This document shows positions 35,539 through 44,954 of a stretch of DNA of 64,000 nt, one piece after another (the stretch's first letter is position 1; each line of letters opens with the position of its first letter). The notes beneath the pieces were generated by a model. That model was given only the letters and a program-made list of their open reading frames with translations, searched no databases and had not been told where the DNA came from. The position numbers and the translations under genes are program-made. The DNA is from Catenovulum sediminis. Its GTDB lineage: Bacteria; Pseudomonadota; Gammaproteobacteria; Enterobacterales; Alteromonadaceae. The stretch covers positions 1,736,001-1,800,000 of the forward strand of contig NZ_CP041660.1 of NCBI RefSeq assembly GCF_007289895.1. The letters run 5' to 3'.

Positions 35539-36733
35539 GTTCGGTGTCCTTGAGTTGGGACTGAAAACGGGGGAAAAGCACAATGGTGAGTGCCAATAAA
35601 GCACTTATCATGCTGAGTAAAAATGGCGTATGGTGTGTAAACTGCTGGACAATAATACCGGCGCAAAAACCTGCTACGACGCCAGCCCATTTGCTGGCAC
35701 TGTCAAACCGGCCAAACATCAGGCCGGAGGCCGAAGTTTTGAGTGCTGAAACACTTTGATGCAAACCGATAAAGGTTAAACAGATCCCAAGGCCCATTAA
35801 CAAACGCCAAAATACCATCCAACTGCCAACTTCTGCTTGAAACTGCAATCCGGCACTGATACCCAGAATTGCTAAACCGTAACGACAGAGTTGTTGTGCA
35901 GACATGCGCGTTTGCCAGTTTGGATTCAGCATCACCACTATCAGGTAAATTAAATGCGGTAAGCTGAAATAAAAACCGATCAGGCTTTCATTGCTCACCT
36001 GTAGTGATTGCATATACGGGAGAAAGTAGGGGAATGACACGACCGTTGAAAAACTGAAGAGAAACTTAATCAGTAAGATCTGATTAAAACTTAAACTCGA
36101 TGTGGCAGTGACAATTGTTTTGCTGTTTTTATTAGGCTTATGTGCTTGCTCCTTTTTTGGTAATCGGGTGATCACGACTGCTGCTATTAAAGGTAATAAA
36201 GCGAGATAACAGTATATTTTCAGCGGTGCTTCTAAGCCCATAAAAAGCCCGAGAATGACAGGGGCGGTCAGCAATGAAAGGCGAGCTGAAAATTGTGTCA
36301 GGTTAAGTGTACTCGCCAGTTTATTCTTACCAACCTGACTGGATAAATAAGCGTTGGATGCGGCGAACGTGCCACCACAAAATCCTTGAATAATCAGGCC
36401 GATTGAAAATTGCCAGATTTCTGATGCGGTTCCGGCGATGATAAAACCCAAAGCTAACCCGAGTTGTGCACGAATTAATGACAGGCGCTTTCCGTATTTA
36501 TCCGCAAAACGTCCCCACCACGGAGTAGCCAACGCAGTGCATACCGTCGGTAAAACATAAAACCAGCCAATCAGCATCTGTTGATTTTCAGCTAACATGC
36601 CGTTCATCACTTTAGGTAAAAATAACGGCATACCCAATACTGAAAAAGAAGCGATAAAGTGGCAAATCAATACCGTTATTATGGTTTTGTTGAACCGGCT
36701 GGAGTAGGTTACTGAGGTTTCAAGGCTCGCCAT
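35528..36733 (-). CDS. pvsC: MFS siderophore exporter (PvsC-like)
   Basis: This 401-residue protein has about 12 membrane helices and the MFS signature W-W-G-R-F-A-D-K-Y-G-K-R between helices 2 and 3 (about residues 72-84). It lies between two siderophore synthetase genes and overlaps both, so it is most likely the inner-membrane exporter of the product, as PvsC is in Vibrio. The start overlaps the preceding synthetase gene by 14 bases. The length is typical of MFS drug/siderophore exporters. Confidence 0.87.
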   Translation of the reverse strand: MASLETSVTYSSRFNKTIITVLICHFIASFSVLGMPLFLPKVMNGMLAENQQMLIGWFYVLPTVCTALATPWWGRFADKYGKRLSLIRAQLGLALGFIIAGTASEIWQFSIGLIIQGFCGGTFAASNAYLSSQVGKNKLASTLNLTQFSARLSLLTAPVILGLFMGLEAPLKIYCYLALLPLIAAVVITRLPKKEQAHKPNKNSKTIVTATSSLSFNQILLIKFLFSFSTVVSFPYFLPYMQSLQVSNESLIGFYFSLPHLIYLIVVMLNPNWQTRMSAQQLCRYGLAILGISAGLQFQAEVGSWMVFWRLLMGLGICLTFIGLHQSVSALKTSASGLMFGRFDSASKWAGVVAGFCAGIIVQQFTHHTPFLLSMISALLALTIVLFPRFQSQLKDTEHAE

Positions 36734-38561
36734 GTTCGCCTCCGCGAGGATAGTTTTGATTCCCTACGCCGTGCATGGAAAGCGGATTTGGGGCACTTAG
36801 GCCATAATATTTATTGATGCTGGCGGCACCACTTTTCTCTTTACTTAATAAACTACCTGCGGATAACAGATATTTAGCATAGTGTGTTGGTGTATCAAGT
36901 AACATTTTTTTGGCAAAAACAGTATTGACTCCTTCAGCACTTAGGGCCTGCAGTTCGTTTTGCAATAAAGTTTGCAATAGTAGGTAGGTCTTGTGTTTGT
37001 TGAGTAGCCCATGCGCATGTAGCGTTTCGAATAGGCAGCCCATATTCAGTTGTAAATTAATAGTGGTAAACATCTGCAGCAAGGCGGTTTCATTGTCTGC
37101 GAACATGCGCTTGTCGATAAATTGAGCCAGCAGCGCATCTGCTTCTGGCAAAGCACTTTTCACTTTCGTTTTAAGAATTCGACCTGAATCATTATCTCTG
37201 AGTATTAAACGAGGTGGCGCATGCTGTGAGAATAAAATCAGGGCGTTTTGTTGATTGGCTTCCAGAGAAATTCCATATTTTAGCCACAGGCGCAGGTGAA
37301 CACTGAGTTGTAGTTTAAGGTAGTCGTGCATGAATACGTCCAATTCGCCACCATAATAATCTTCAGCCAATTGCTCAATGACAAATTTACCCCGTGGGTT
37401 TTGGGCTAAAAATGCAGCGACACAAACCGGGGTGCCGGTTTTTAACGCTTGTGGATATGTTCGCAGTATCCACGCTAAATCAGCTCGGTTATCGACATAT
37501 CCACCTTGCTTTTCGTCACAATGTAGGTACGCGGCGTGCAATTTTTTATCTTGCTCGGCGATTTTTTGCAGGAGTTGCTGGAATATATAACCATCGGTGA
37601 CCGTGCTGGGTTTTATAGTGCGAATGTTTTTGCTACCTAAGGTGCGCATCGGCAATGGTAATTTAATATGCAGGTGGGGGTGCTCAACCAATGCCATCGT
37701 TCTGACTGATAAGGTTGGGATAACTGAAAGGTAGGGTTTAGGCGCAATCACCAACTGCTTGCGGTGTGGCCAATCGGCTAATGTTTGTGGCAAATAATGT
37801 TCTAGTGTCATTGGGTGTACTGGCACCAACTGATGGCTGCTGGCTAATTCTGACGGCAAACCAAGATCGCTAAAGTTGGGCCAAATTGAAGGCAACTGTT
37901 GCTGGCTGTTACGACAAAGTGATTTTGGTACGGCCAGCCAGCATAATTCAAAGCTTGGCATCGCTTCAGGACAATAATTGACTAGGCTGTTTTCATCTAA
38001 ACCAAATTTAGCCCGCGCGGTTGGATAAAAAGGGTGATCTAAGTGAGCTGCCAGTTGATCGGCAAAAGCCATTTGTGCAAAACCATCTCCGGTCTTTCGA
38101 ATGGCTTGATTCAGTCTATTTTTTTGTTGGTTAAATATATCACGCGCAAAACCTCGATGCAGTGTTGCGCAGTCACATTCATCCAGGTATGCCAAATAAT
38201 AGTTGGCATCGCTTTCAGGCAGTGATTGGCGTAATATGCTCAACCATTGGCTGTAGTGATTTTGACAAACGAATCTACTGTTTCTGCGAACAAACCATGT
38301 GTTATCTGCGACCCGCCAGTCCTGCATAAAATCGCAAGGTTCAACAGCAAGCCAGATTTCTTCGGTGCACAGATGTGTGATTTTTAGCCAGTGCTCCGCT
38401 TTTATCGCGCTTGTCTGATTCATTTCCGGTGCTTTATCGGCGGGAATGATTTTTCCAAGTGTGGTGATTTCACGTACGTTTTCCCGAATACATGCATCCA
38501 GTAAACGTCGGGTGATATAGCTTTGATCATCCTGCAGTTGTGTCTGCTGTTGGTTAGACAT
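36720..38561 (-). CDS. pvsB: IucA/IucC-family siderophore synthetase (PvsB-like)
   Basis: This 613-residue NIS synthetase has V-P-V-H-P-M-T-L-E-H at the conserved H-P site, a V-R-T-M plus M-R-T-L-G-S-K region and L-R-D-N-D-S-G near the C-terminus. It shares the fold of the second synthetase in the operon but is clearly a separate paralogue, so two different condensations are expected. ATG 38561 forms a TAATG overlap with the stop of the ATP-grasp gene, a sign of translational coupling. A start five codons upstream is possible but less likely. Confidence 0.87.
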   Translation of the reverse strand: MSNQQQTQLQDDQSYITRRLLDACIRENVREITTLGKIIPADKAPEMNQTSAIKAEHWLKITHLCTEEIWLAVEPCDFMQDWRVADNTWFVRRNSRFVCQNHYSQWLSILRQSLPESDANYYLAYLDECDCATLHRGFARDIFNQQKNRLNQAIRKTGDGFAQMAFADQLAAHLDHPFYPTARAKFGLDENSLVNYCPEAMPSFELCWLAVPKSLCRNSQQQLPSIWPNFSDLGLPSELASSHQLVPVHPMTLEHYLPQTLADWPHRKQLVIAPKPYLSVIPTLSVRTMALVEHPHLHIKLPLPMRTLGSKNIRTIKPSTVTDGYIFQQLLQKIAEQDKKLHAAYLHCDEKQGGYVDNRADLAWILRTYPQALKTGTPVCVAAFLAQNPRGKFVIEQLAEDYYGGELDVFMHDYLKLQLSVHLRLWLKYGISLEANQQNALILFSQHAPPRLILRDNDSGRILKTKVKSALPEADALLAQFIDKRMFADNETALLQMFTTINLQLNMGCLFETLHAHGLLNKHKTYLLLQTLLQNELQALSAEGVNTVFAKKMLLDTPTHYAKYLLSAGSLLSKEKSGAASINKYYGLSAPNPLSMHGVGNQNYPRGGEHGEP

Positions 38562-39798
38562 TAGCGGATCTCCCATGCATTTTGTGGCATGTGCTGTTCC
38601 ATATGTTGCTCTATGTGTTGCACAAATTCACTTTCACTCAGTTGGCTTTCAGCTTTTGCGTACGCACTGAAAATTGCGAGGCGGTCACGGTCTGAATGTG
38701 TTAATGATATTTTTTCGCCGCGTTGTTTCAGCAGTTCCAGTTTTGTACCAATCGCAGCATTAAATTCAAATGGGTTGGGACAGTTTTGCAATTCACCTGC
38801 ATGCTTAGCGATGTAATAATTGGCATATGCTTGACCATCAACAGCAGAGTTAAGGTTAATGCGTTCGCCTAAATGTAATCGCAGAATTTGTTTAAAATAG
38901 TCCTGGTTAAGCAAACGATCGAGTAAGAATTCTTTGCCACCACCGATACAGCGATAGTTTATTTCTATCAACTTAGGACCTTCAGCTGTCAGGATAAATT
39001 CACTGTGACAAGGGCCAAAGTTAATTCCAAAAGCTTGCAGTTGAGCAAGTGCTGACTGCCGATGTGCAGAGTTAGTATGATTATTCCATCTGGCTGAGCG
39101 TTCTATAAAATAGGGCGGGGGGAAAGTTCGATATCAAATCCCCCTAAGGCCACCAAATTCTCCCCGTCACCCAGTGTTTCTAGGGTAAATGCTGTGCCTT
39201 GTAGGTATTGTTCAAGTAATAAGCTCTGGTTGGGGTGCTGTTGCCAGAATTGATTGCAAAACTGCGCTAAGTCTTGATGGTTTTGACACAGTTTAACATC
39301 CATACTGGCGACCCCTTGCTGGGGCTTGGCAACGATCGGATACGGTGGATTTAGCGTCTCTAGCTGATTTATTTCATCTACAGCTTGATACCAGGTGGTT
39401 TCCAGCCCGCTTTGTTTCAAATATTGTCGCATCGCTGTTTTATTTTTTGCTCGATAACAAACGCGCCAGTCTTTACCCAGCAGAGCAAAAAAATCAGCCG
39501 CTTGAGCACAAGCTGTTTGCAGGTGATCACTGTTCGTGAAAATTGCGCTTGGGTGCAGATTATTTTGCAGAATAAGTTCGATGATAGACTGCGCATTAAA
39601 TACATCACAGGATAAAATTTCGTCCGGATATGCGTCTAATTTGGGGTTAGAAAAAAATTGTTGATGCGCAACAATATCGTCGGTTAATAACCAGACTCTT
39701 AAACCAAGTGCTTTGGCGGCAGGTACAAAGCCGGTCACGGCTGTCGTATTGAGTACATGCGTTAAGATGATTAAATCGCCATTTAGAGTGTCTTTCAT
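38561..39798 (-). pseudogene. pvsA: ATP-grasp siderophore ligase (PvsA-like), frameshifted
   Basis: Two reading frames (39103-39798 and roughly 39120-38561) together make one ATP-grasp protein of about 412 residues. The first encodes the N-terminal part and ATP lid (Y-P-I-V-A-K-P-Q-Q-G-V-A-S). The second has the metal-binding end L-I-E-I-N-Y-R of the active site. Adding one base to the G6 run at 39117-39122 joins them through L-S-P-P-P-Y-F-I-E-R. PvsA-type ligases form an amide bond with an amino acid using ATP. If the frameshift is real, siderophore synthesis should fail. A sequencing error in the homopolymer is equally possible. Confidence 0.85.
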
Positions 39799-39825
39799 GT
39801 CATGTCCTTTTGTTTTGCGAGTATG

Positions 39826-40587
39826 TTATTTGTAAGGTGAGAGTTGCGCTTTAAGTGCGCGTGATAAAATGCCTCTGTCCTGTCCAGCGACAAATTGGCG
39901 AATGCCTTTTTCTCGCCACTTTTCTAGTTGGCCTTCTGCGCGTGGGATGGCACAAAATGGCACTTGGTGGGCTTGGCAACGCTCAGCAATGTATTCTATT
40001 GCGGCTTGAACTTCTGGATGATGAACAGATTGTGGTTGGCCTAAAGAAACCGCGAGGTCTAATGCGCCTTCCAAGATCATGTTGATGCCGGATACGGATA
40101 AAATATCATCTAAATTATCTAAACCTTGTTGTGATTCGATCATCAGCATGAGCATGATCTCTTCATTTGCAGAGGTAATGTATTCGTCAATTGTTAAGCG
40201 GCCAAATCCGGTATTCACGCCGCCTGTGATACCTCGCGTACCAAGCGGTGGATAGCGGCATGCATCGACCGCTATTTGTGCTTCCTGTTTATTATTGACT
40301 TGTGGAACGACAATGCCCATCGCGCCGGCATCTAGAGCTTGTTTTATTAAGTAGGGAATTGCGCCGGGGACACGAACAAAAGGGACAATATCGGCACATT
40401 GGGCCGCTCTGATTGCGTGTTGCAATTCACTGGGATCTCTTAACAGGTGTTCAATGTCCAGAATAACGAAGTCGAAACCTGCGTAACCAATCATTTCTAT
40501 CAACATGGGAAGCGGAACGGAATTCATCAAACCGACGACTTCGCGACCTTGATTAATTGCCGTTTTAACTTTGTTTAGCGTTAGCAT
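39826..40587 (-). CDS. HpcH/HpaI-type class II aldolase, probable siderophore citrate synthase (SbnG-like)
   Basis: This 253-residue protein has the HpcH/HpaI barrel with R72 (F-V-R-V-P-G), metal-ligand candidates E151 (M-I-E-S-Q) and D177 (L-E-G-A-L-D-L-A) and H47. Most relatives cleave 4-hydroxy-2-oxo acids, but SbnG of the staphyloferrin B pathway condenses oxaloacetate and acetyl-CoA to citrate. Being the first gene of a citrate-based siderophore operon points to the same role, making precursor independently of the TCA cycle. AGGAG precedes the ATG and a Fur box lies just upstream. Confidence 0.8.
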   Translation of the reverse strand: MLTLNKVKTAINQGREVVGLMNSVPLPMLIEMIGYAGFDFVILDIEHLLRDPSELQHAIRAAQCADIVPFVRVPGAIPYLIKQALDAGAMGIVVPQVNNKQEAQIAVDACRYPPLGTRGITGGVNTGFGRLTIDEYITSANEEIMLMLMIESQQGLDNLDDILSVSGINMILEGALDLAVSLGQPQSVHHPEVQAAIEYIAERCQAHQVPFCAIPRAEGQLEKWREKGIRQFVAGQDRGILSRALKAQLSPYK

Positions 40588-40630
40588 AAAGCTCCTTTCT
40601 TGCTTTTAAATTTGGGAGGGGTTTTATTGT

Positions 40631-40649
40631 AATGATAATTATTATCATT
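40631..40649 (-). promoter_or_regulatory. Fur box of the siderophore operon
   Basis: aatgataattattatcatt is a perfect 9-1-9 palindrome very close to the Fur consensus, 44 bases upstream of the first operon gene. With iron plentiful, Fur-Fe2+ should repress the whole aldolase-to-decarboxylase transcript. Confidence 0.92.
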
Positions 40650-40741
40650 TTCAATTGAGGGTTGTGCTTGTTTTGCAGTTATTTTAAAGGCGAGCGTTAG
40701 CTTAGATGTGTATAAATTAAGTGGTTTTCAAACGAAAAACG

Positions 40742-40773
40742 ACGTTAGCTTGTTGAGTTTAACAAGCTAACGT
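40742..40773 (-). terminator. Terminator of the siderophore receptor gene
   Basis: ACGTTAGCTTGTT and AACAAGCTAACGT form a perfect 13-bp stem with loop GAGTTT. On the - strand the stem is followed by CGTTTTTC. It separates the receptor gene from the biosynthetic operon. Confidence 0.8.
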
Positions 40774-40803
40774 TGAGTGTGAGTGGATGTTACAAGGAAT
40801 TCA

Positions 40804-42912
40804 CTAGAACGAAAATTTCACACCCATATTAACTGTGGTGCCGATGCCTTTGACATTGAAAGACGTATAAGTTAAAGCTTGTGCGCGGGCAGGGAAGTAG
40901 TCTTCATTGAACAGGTTTTCAACACCCGCATAGACAGACACATTATCAAAATTATAACTACCGCTTAGATTGACCACGTTATACCCCTGCACATTGCCTT
41001 CATCACCGCTATAATTGCCCTCTTCATCTCTTTCAAACCGGGTTCTATCGGCGACATGCAAATAACTGACAGCAAGCGCGGCTTGTTCAACCGGACGCCA
41101 ATTCGCAACTAAGGTTGCTTTTGGTGCGCCAATTTGACGACCCCCTATATAGGTGTCAGATTCAGTATGTTTACCTTCGACATAACCAAATGTCGCCGCA
41201 AAATCGAGGGTGTCGTTAAATTGGTAATTGACCACACCTTCGTAACCCCAGATTTTTTGTGGGGCACGTTGCGTAATGTAGATCCCTGTATTTGGATCTA
41301 ATGTGCTGCGAGAGCCTAGATCAGATTTGCTTTTATAGGCGAGTAATTCGATGCGCCATTGGTCAAAGTTGCTGACAAAACCCATTTCAAAGTTTTTAAT
41401 AATTGCCGCTTCAGTCTGAATTTTTGTAATATCATCCACTGTTGCGGAACGCAATAGCACACCAATATCCGGTACATCCGCACCTTCTGAATAGCTCATG
41501 TACGGATTGAATGCATCGATGCCGTTGTAGCGAAAACCAATGTTGTAAGTGGTTGCTTCAAAGTCGATTGAACCACCTTGTACATCCATCGGTGTTGAAC
41601 AAACGGTTGGGCTGGTACACAATTTTAAAGTTTCGTAATCATCCACCGTTATTTGGATATCTTCGTGGCGAATACCTGCTTTTACAATGTAATCATCGGC
41701 AATTATCCATTTACTTTGCAAAAAGCCAGCGATGTTGCCCATGTCCATCTCAGGAACCCACATGCGTCCATCCACGAGCGGCTGAGAAGTTACGTCATTC
41801 AGTGCATCTAATCCATATATCAGATTAAATTCAACATCGTCTAACGCAATAAAGCTATTGAAGGTTGCTCTTAAACCCGATTTATCTGACTTAATCAGTG
41901 ACTGACCACCTTCTACGCCTAAATCAGGGTTACCTAATCGAGTTGAATAGAAAAAGACATTTTCAATTGTTTGTTTATAAGCATCAACATCTAGCTGTGT
42001 ATTGGCAAATATCTCGCTATCCCGATATTTTAATTGCGCATTGTGGTTGCCTCTTGGTCCTTGCGGCTCTGCATTTTCCGGACGACTGGCAGGATCGTAT
42101 ATCGCGTAAGTTTTTTCGCCCTTACTGATGTTGCCGATGACATCAACCCAATCAGAGTCTTGTTGTGATTCATAATAATTGTATGTGAAATCGAGGCTTT
42201 TTTCGTCAGTGAAAGCATAACCCAATTTTGCAAAATAGTTTTTGGTGACACCTTCTGATAAGCCATACTGAGTACCCAGTGCATCACCTTCTGCATCGCG
42301 TAAAACACCATTCTCCTCGTGGCTTAAGCTGGCCACATAACTAAAATCCTGAACCGAACCACTGACCGTTGCCGCAATTTTGTGACCTACAGTGTCTTCT
42401 AATTTTACTGCGCTAAAGCGTGTAGATAAGTCTAAGTTAACTTCTACAGGTGCGTCAGCGCCCGGCTTTTTAGTGATGTAGTTGATAATACCACCTGCAG
42501 CACCGTTACCATAAATGGAGGTTGCACCTTGAATTATTTCAATGCGTTCGATGACGTTCGGATCAAGTGTTTTTATACCCAGAGCGCCGTTTCTTAATGG
42601 CGTTGATTGTGGTACACCATCAATCATGACTAAAGCGGCTCGTCCACGCAATGTTTGACCAAAATTACTGGATGTACCTGTACCTGAGCTGATGCCCGGT
42701 ACATACATTGCCAATAAATTTTGGATGTCGGGTGAAACTTTCAGTTGCTGCTCTAATTCCTGATTGCTAATTACGGTAACCGAAACGGGCACTTCATCGA
42801 TACTTTCTATAATACGGCTGCCCGTCACCAATACGGTTTCAATATCATTTTGCTTTGCTTGTAGTGAGGCTGAAACGGCTAGGCTCAACGCAGCAACAGT
42901 GAATAACTTCAT
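40804..42912 (-). CDS. TonB-dependent ferric-siderophore receptor
   Basis: This 702-residue outer-membrane receptor has a signal peptide (about residues 1-19), a TonB-box-like E-T-V-L-V-T-G near residue 25, a plug domain (about 40-150, with I-E-I-I-Q-G-A-T-S-I-Y-G-N-G-A-A-G-G) and a barrel ending in a terminal aromatic residue (V-K-F-S-F). Next to a siderophore operon and under its own Fur box, it is most likely the receptor for that siderophore, equivalent to PsuA or PvuA. No ABC importer genes lie in the window. Confidence 0.9.
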   Translation of the reverse strand: MKLFTVAALSLAVSASLQAKQNDIETVLVTGSRIIESIDEVPVSVTVISNQELEQQLKVSPDIQNLLAMYVPGISSGTGTSSNFGQTLRGRAALVMIDGVPQSTPLRNGALGIKTLDPNVIERIEIIQGATSIYGNGAAGGIINYITKKPGADAPVEVNLDLSTRFSAVKLEDTVGHKIAATVSGSVQDFSYVASLSHEENGVLRDAEGDALGTQYGLSEGVTKNYFAKLGYAFTDEKSLDFTYNYYESQQDSDWVDVIGNISKGEKTYAIYDPASRPENAEPQGPRGNHNAQLKYRDSEIFANTQLDVDAYKQTIENVFFYSTRLGNPDLGVEGGQSLIKSDKSGLRATFNSFIALDDVEFNLIYGLDALNDVTSQPLVDGRMWVPEMDMGNIAGFLQSKWIIADDYIVKAGIRHEDIQITVDDYETLKLCTSPTVCSTPMDVQGGSIDFEATTYNIGFRYNGIDAFNPYMSYSEGADVPDIGVLLRSATVDDITKIQTEAAIIKNFEMGFVSNFDQWRIELLAYKSKSDLGSRSTLDPNTGIYITQRAPQKIWGYEGVVNYQFNDTLDFAATFGYVEGKHTESDTYIGGRQIGAPKATLVANWRPVEQAALAVSYLHVADRTRFERDEEGNYSGDEGNVQGYNVVNLSGSYNFDNVSVYAGVENLFNEDYFPARAQALTYTSFNVKGIGTTVNMGVKFSF

Positions 42913-42962
42913 ACAAATCTTCCTAATTACTCGACAAATGAAAAAACTGTACTATACATGCA

Positions 42963-42981
42963 AATGATAATGGTTTCCATT
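42963..42981 (-). promoter_or_regulatory. Fur box of the receptor gene
   Basis: aatgataatggtttccatt has a consensus left half and a right half matching 6 of 9 positions, 50 bases upstream of the receptor start. It is weaker than the operon's Fur box, so the receptor may be released from repression first. Confidence 0.75.
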
Positions 42982-43324
42982 TGTATTGTTGTTTCTTTTG
43001 TGTTTTCTGCAGCGAAATGGAAGTCGTATTTAATTGTTGATAACGATGAATCAATACTTTTTTCATGCTGATAATGGCTTAAATTGCAGAAAATGAGAGT
43101 AAAGATGAGCGAAATGCAAACAATGAGCGAGAAAAACAGAGGTCTTGCACTGGCATCAATTAAACGAATGGTCGAATACTATCTATCTTGTGAATAGTCT
43201 AAATTCACACTGGATATGTTTTGTAGCGACTGAATATACAAGATACGTAGAATTCAACATAGTATATCTCGTATATTAGCTGCAACTGATTGGCGTGCGT
43301 GGGAATGCCAATCAGTAATCATTA
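42982..43324. other. Gene-free stretch between the receptor and DUF4382 genes
   Basis: Mostly featureless AT-rich sequence. A 34-codon ATG frame on the + strand (43093-43197) has no convincing ribosome-binding site. A hairpin at 43286-43315 lies just past the end of the DUF4382 gene. Confidence 0.35.
43286..43315 (-). terminator. Terminator-like hairpin after the DUF4382 gene
   Basis: CTGATTGGC and GCCAATCAG form a perfect 9-bp stem with a 12-base loop, 10 bases beyond the stop codon. No T run follows, so strength is uncertain. Confidence 0.5.
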
Positions 43325-44377
43325 TTATTGCGCAGGGCGTTCTGTTTGGTTATTGCTGTCTACATCGACAAAAATAACTTGATCAATGCCAAGCGCTATA
43401 TTTGCCGTGACTTGTGCTTCAACTTGAATGTTATTTTGATAGGCGTATAAGCTAAAGTCATCGTCAATGGTTTCTGCGTCATCTAGATGAGACAGGCAGG
43501 TGTAGCCTAATTCGTAGTTTCCTTCGCCGACATAACCCATTTCAAACTCGTAATTGCCGCTTTCTGCGTTTAGGCTTAAGGTTGCAGTCGCAAGTGGCGA
43601 AACACTTTTATGATCGTCTGATTCATTAATGTCTACAGTGGCATCAGCACTCACGTCATCAGCATACAAATAAACAGCATGACCAAATTCACCACCTTGC
43701 CCCGCATTTACGGCATGGTCAACTTCGCAGGCGCCTATCACCTCTGAACTGATGGTACCTGCTATATGACCGGATTCGGTTTGGTTCGCGAGCCGCACAC
43801 CCGTTGGTTTAAGTTTTATTTCTGAATTGTTTTTCGGATCAACCAGCGAGCGTTTTAAGTCAAATTCGACGACGAATTCATTATTGCCCTCGTTCAATGC
43901 AAAATTGTTTAACTGAATTTCTCCTATCCCATCATTGCCTTTTCTTGTCACAACGAGCGGACGTATACTGGCATCCTCAAACACGATATGGCTAGTGAGG
44001 GTTAGGTTGTTTTCGACGCCATTTACCAGATCCATACGGATCCACTGATAATCACCGGCTTCCACTTGCAAATCAGTAATCAATTCGTAAGCTTGACTGC
44101 CTTGAAAATCCAACAAATTAATTTTAGTGGCCTGATCATTATCGTCTAAAGTATCAATGATTGTATCTTCGCCGTTACCGTTTCTCAGAATAACTTGACG
44201 AACAAAGATATTCACCTCTGCTGCACTTTCAACGGCCGCGTCAGAGACCCCCAAAGAAAATTGTGCTGCTTGTGTTTGATTGTCGGAGCTTGAATCGTCA
44301 GTATCTATGCTTGAACCACATGCAGTTAATCCCATTGCCAGTGCGATTGATGTAAGCGATGTCTTTAAGTAATTCAT
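43325..44377 (-). CDS. DUF4382 lipoprotein
   Basis: This 350-residue protein has a lipobox L-T-A-C at about residues 17-20 followed by G-S-S, then an acidic, serine-rich linker and a DUF4382 domain (about 40-205: F-S-L-G-V-S-D-A-A-V-E-S-A, then Y-Q-W-I-R-M-D-L). A second beta-sandwich-like region follows (210-340). DUF4382 proteins are surface or periplasmic lipoproteins of unknown function in marine bacteria. The cluster of aspartates could bind calcium. It appears to be a single gene, preceded by AGGAGG before ATG. Confidence 0.85.
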   Translation of the reverse strand: MNYLKTSLTSIALAMGLTACGSSIDTDDSSSDNQTQAAQFSLGVSDAAVESAAEVNIFVRQVILRNGNGEDTIIDTLDDNDQATKINLLDFQGSQAYELITDLQVEAGDYQWIRMDLVNGVENNLTLTSHIVFEDASIRPLVVTRKGNDGIGEIQLNNFALNEGNNEFVVEFDLKRSLVDPKNNSEIKLKPTGVRLANQTESGHIAGTISSEVIGACEVDHAVNAGQGGEFGHAVYLYADDVSADATVDINESDDHKSVSPLATATLSLNAESGNYEFEMGYVGEGNYELGYTCLSHLDDAETIDDDFSLYAYQNNIQVEAQVTANIALGIDQVIFVDVDSNNQTERPAQ

Positions 44378-44575
44378 ATATCCTCCTAGATTTTTCTGAA
44401 TAAAACTATGCTAGAACTAATGTCATTAGTAAGGGCTAGGGGTCTGACCTTCAACTCGTCTGTATCTGAGCTGTGTGGTATTTCACAGTTTAAAGTGTGA
44501 GGGTGTGAACTGCTTGGATATTTAGTGAAAAAGATTGAGCGCCAGAGCGGTATGAGCGTTTTGTGGTTAGGCTAA

Positions 44576-44602
44576 CTCGTGAGCCATTTATTCGCTCACG
44601 AG
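44576..44602 (-). terminator. Terminator after yggX
   Basis: CTCGTGAGC and GCTCACGAG form a perfect 9-bp stem with a nine-base loop, 15 bases beyond the yggX stop codon. Confidence 0.65.
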
Positions 44603-44616
44603 TATATGCAGCTCAA

Positions 44617-44889
44617 TTATTTTTCAGGTGGGGTATAACCTTCAATTTCAACATTTTTACCTTCAAACAAAAAACCAACCATTTCTGTTTCTAACACTTT
44701 ACGGTCGTCAGGGTTCATCATGTTTAATTTTTTTTCATTGATTAACATGGTTTGTTTTTTCTGCCACAAAGCCCACGCTTCTTTTGAGATATTGTCAAAG
44801 ATGCGCTTGCCAATTTCGCCCGGATAAAGTTGAAAATCTAAACCTTCAGCTTCTTTATTTAAATACTGACATTGTACGGTACGAGCCAT
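44617..44889 (-). CDS. yggX: Fe(2+)-trafficking protein
   Basis: This 90-residue protein matches YggX along its full length, including the conserved Cys7 and the segment [13 protein letters not shown]. YggX helps protect iron-sulfur clusters from oxidation and supports iron delivery to them. As in E. coli, the gene follows mutY, whose product needs a [4Fe-4S] cluster. The spacing is 65 bases and a terminator follows. Confidence 0.95.
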   Translation of the reverse strand: MARTVQCQYLNKEAEGLDFQLYPGEIGKRIFDNISKEAWALWQKKQTMLINEKKLNMMNPDDRKVLETEMVGFLFEGKNVEIEGYTPPEK

Positions 44890-44954
44890 GTTTCACCTGT
44901 TATATTGAGATTAATTAAAGCTATTGTAACCTGTAAAGCGCAGATATTTGAAGG

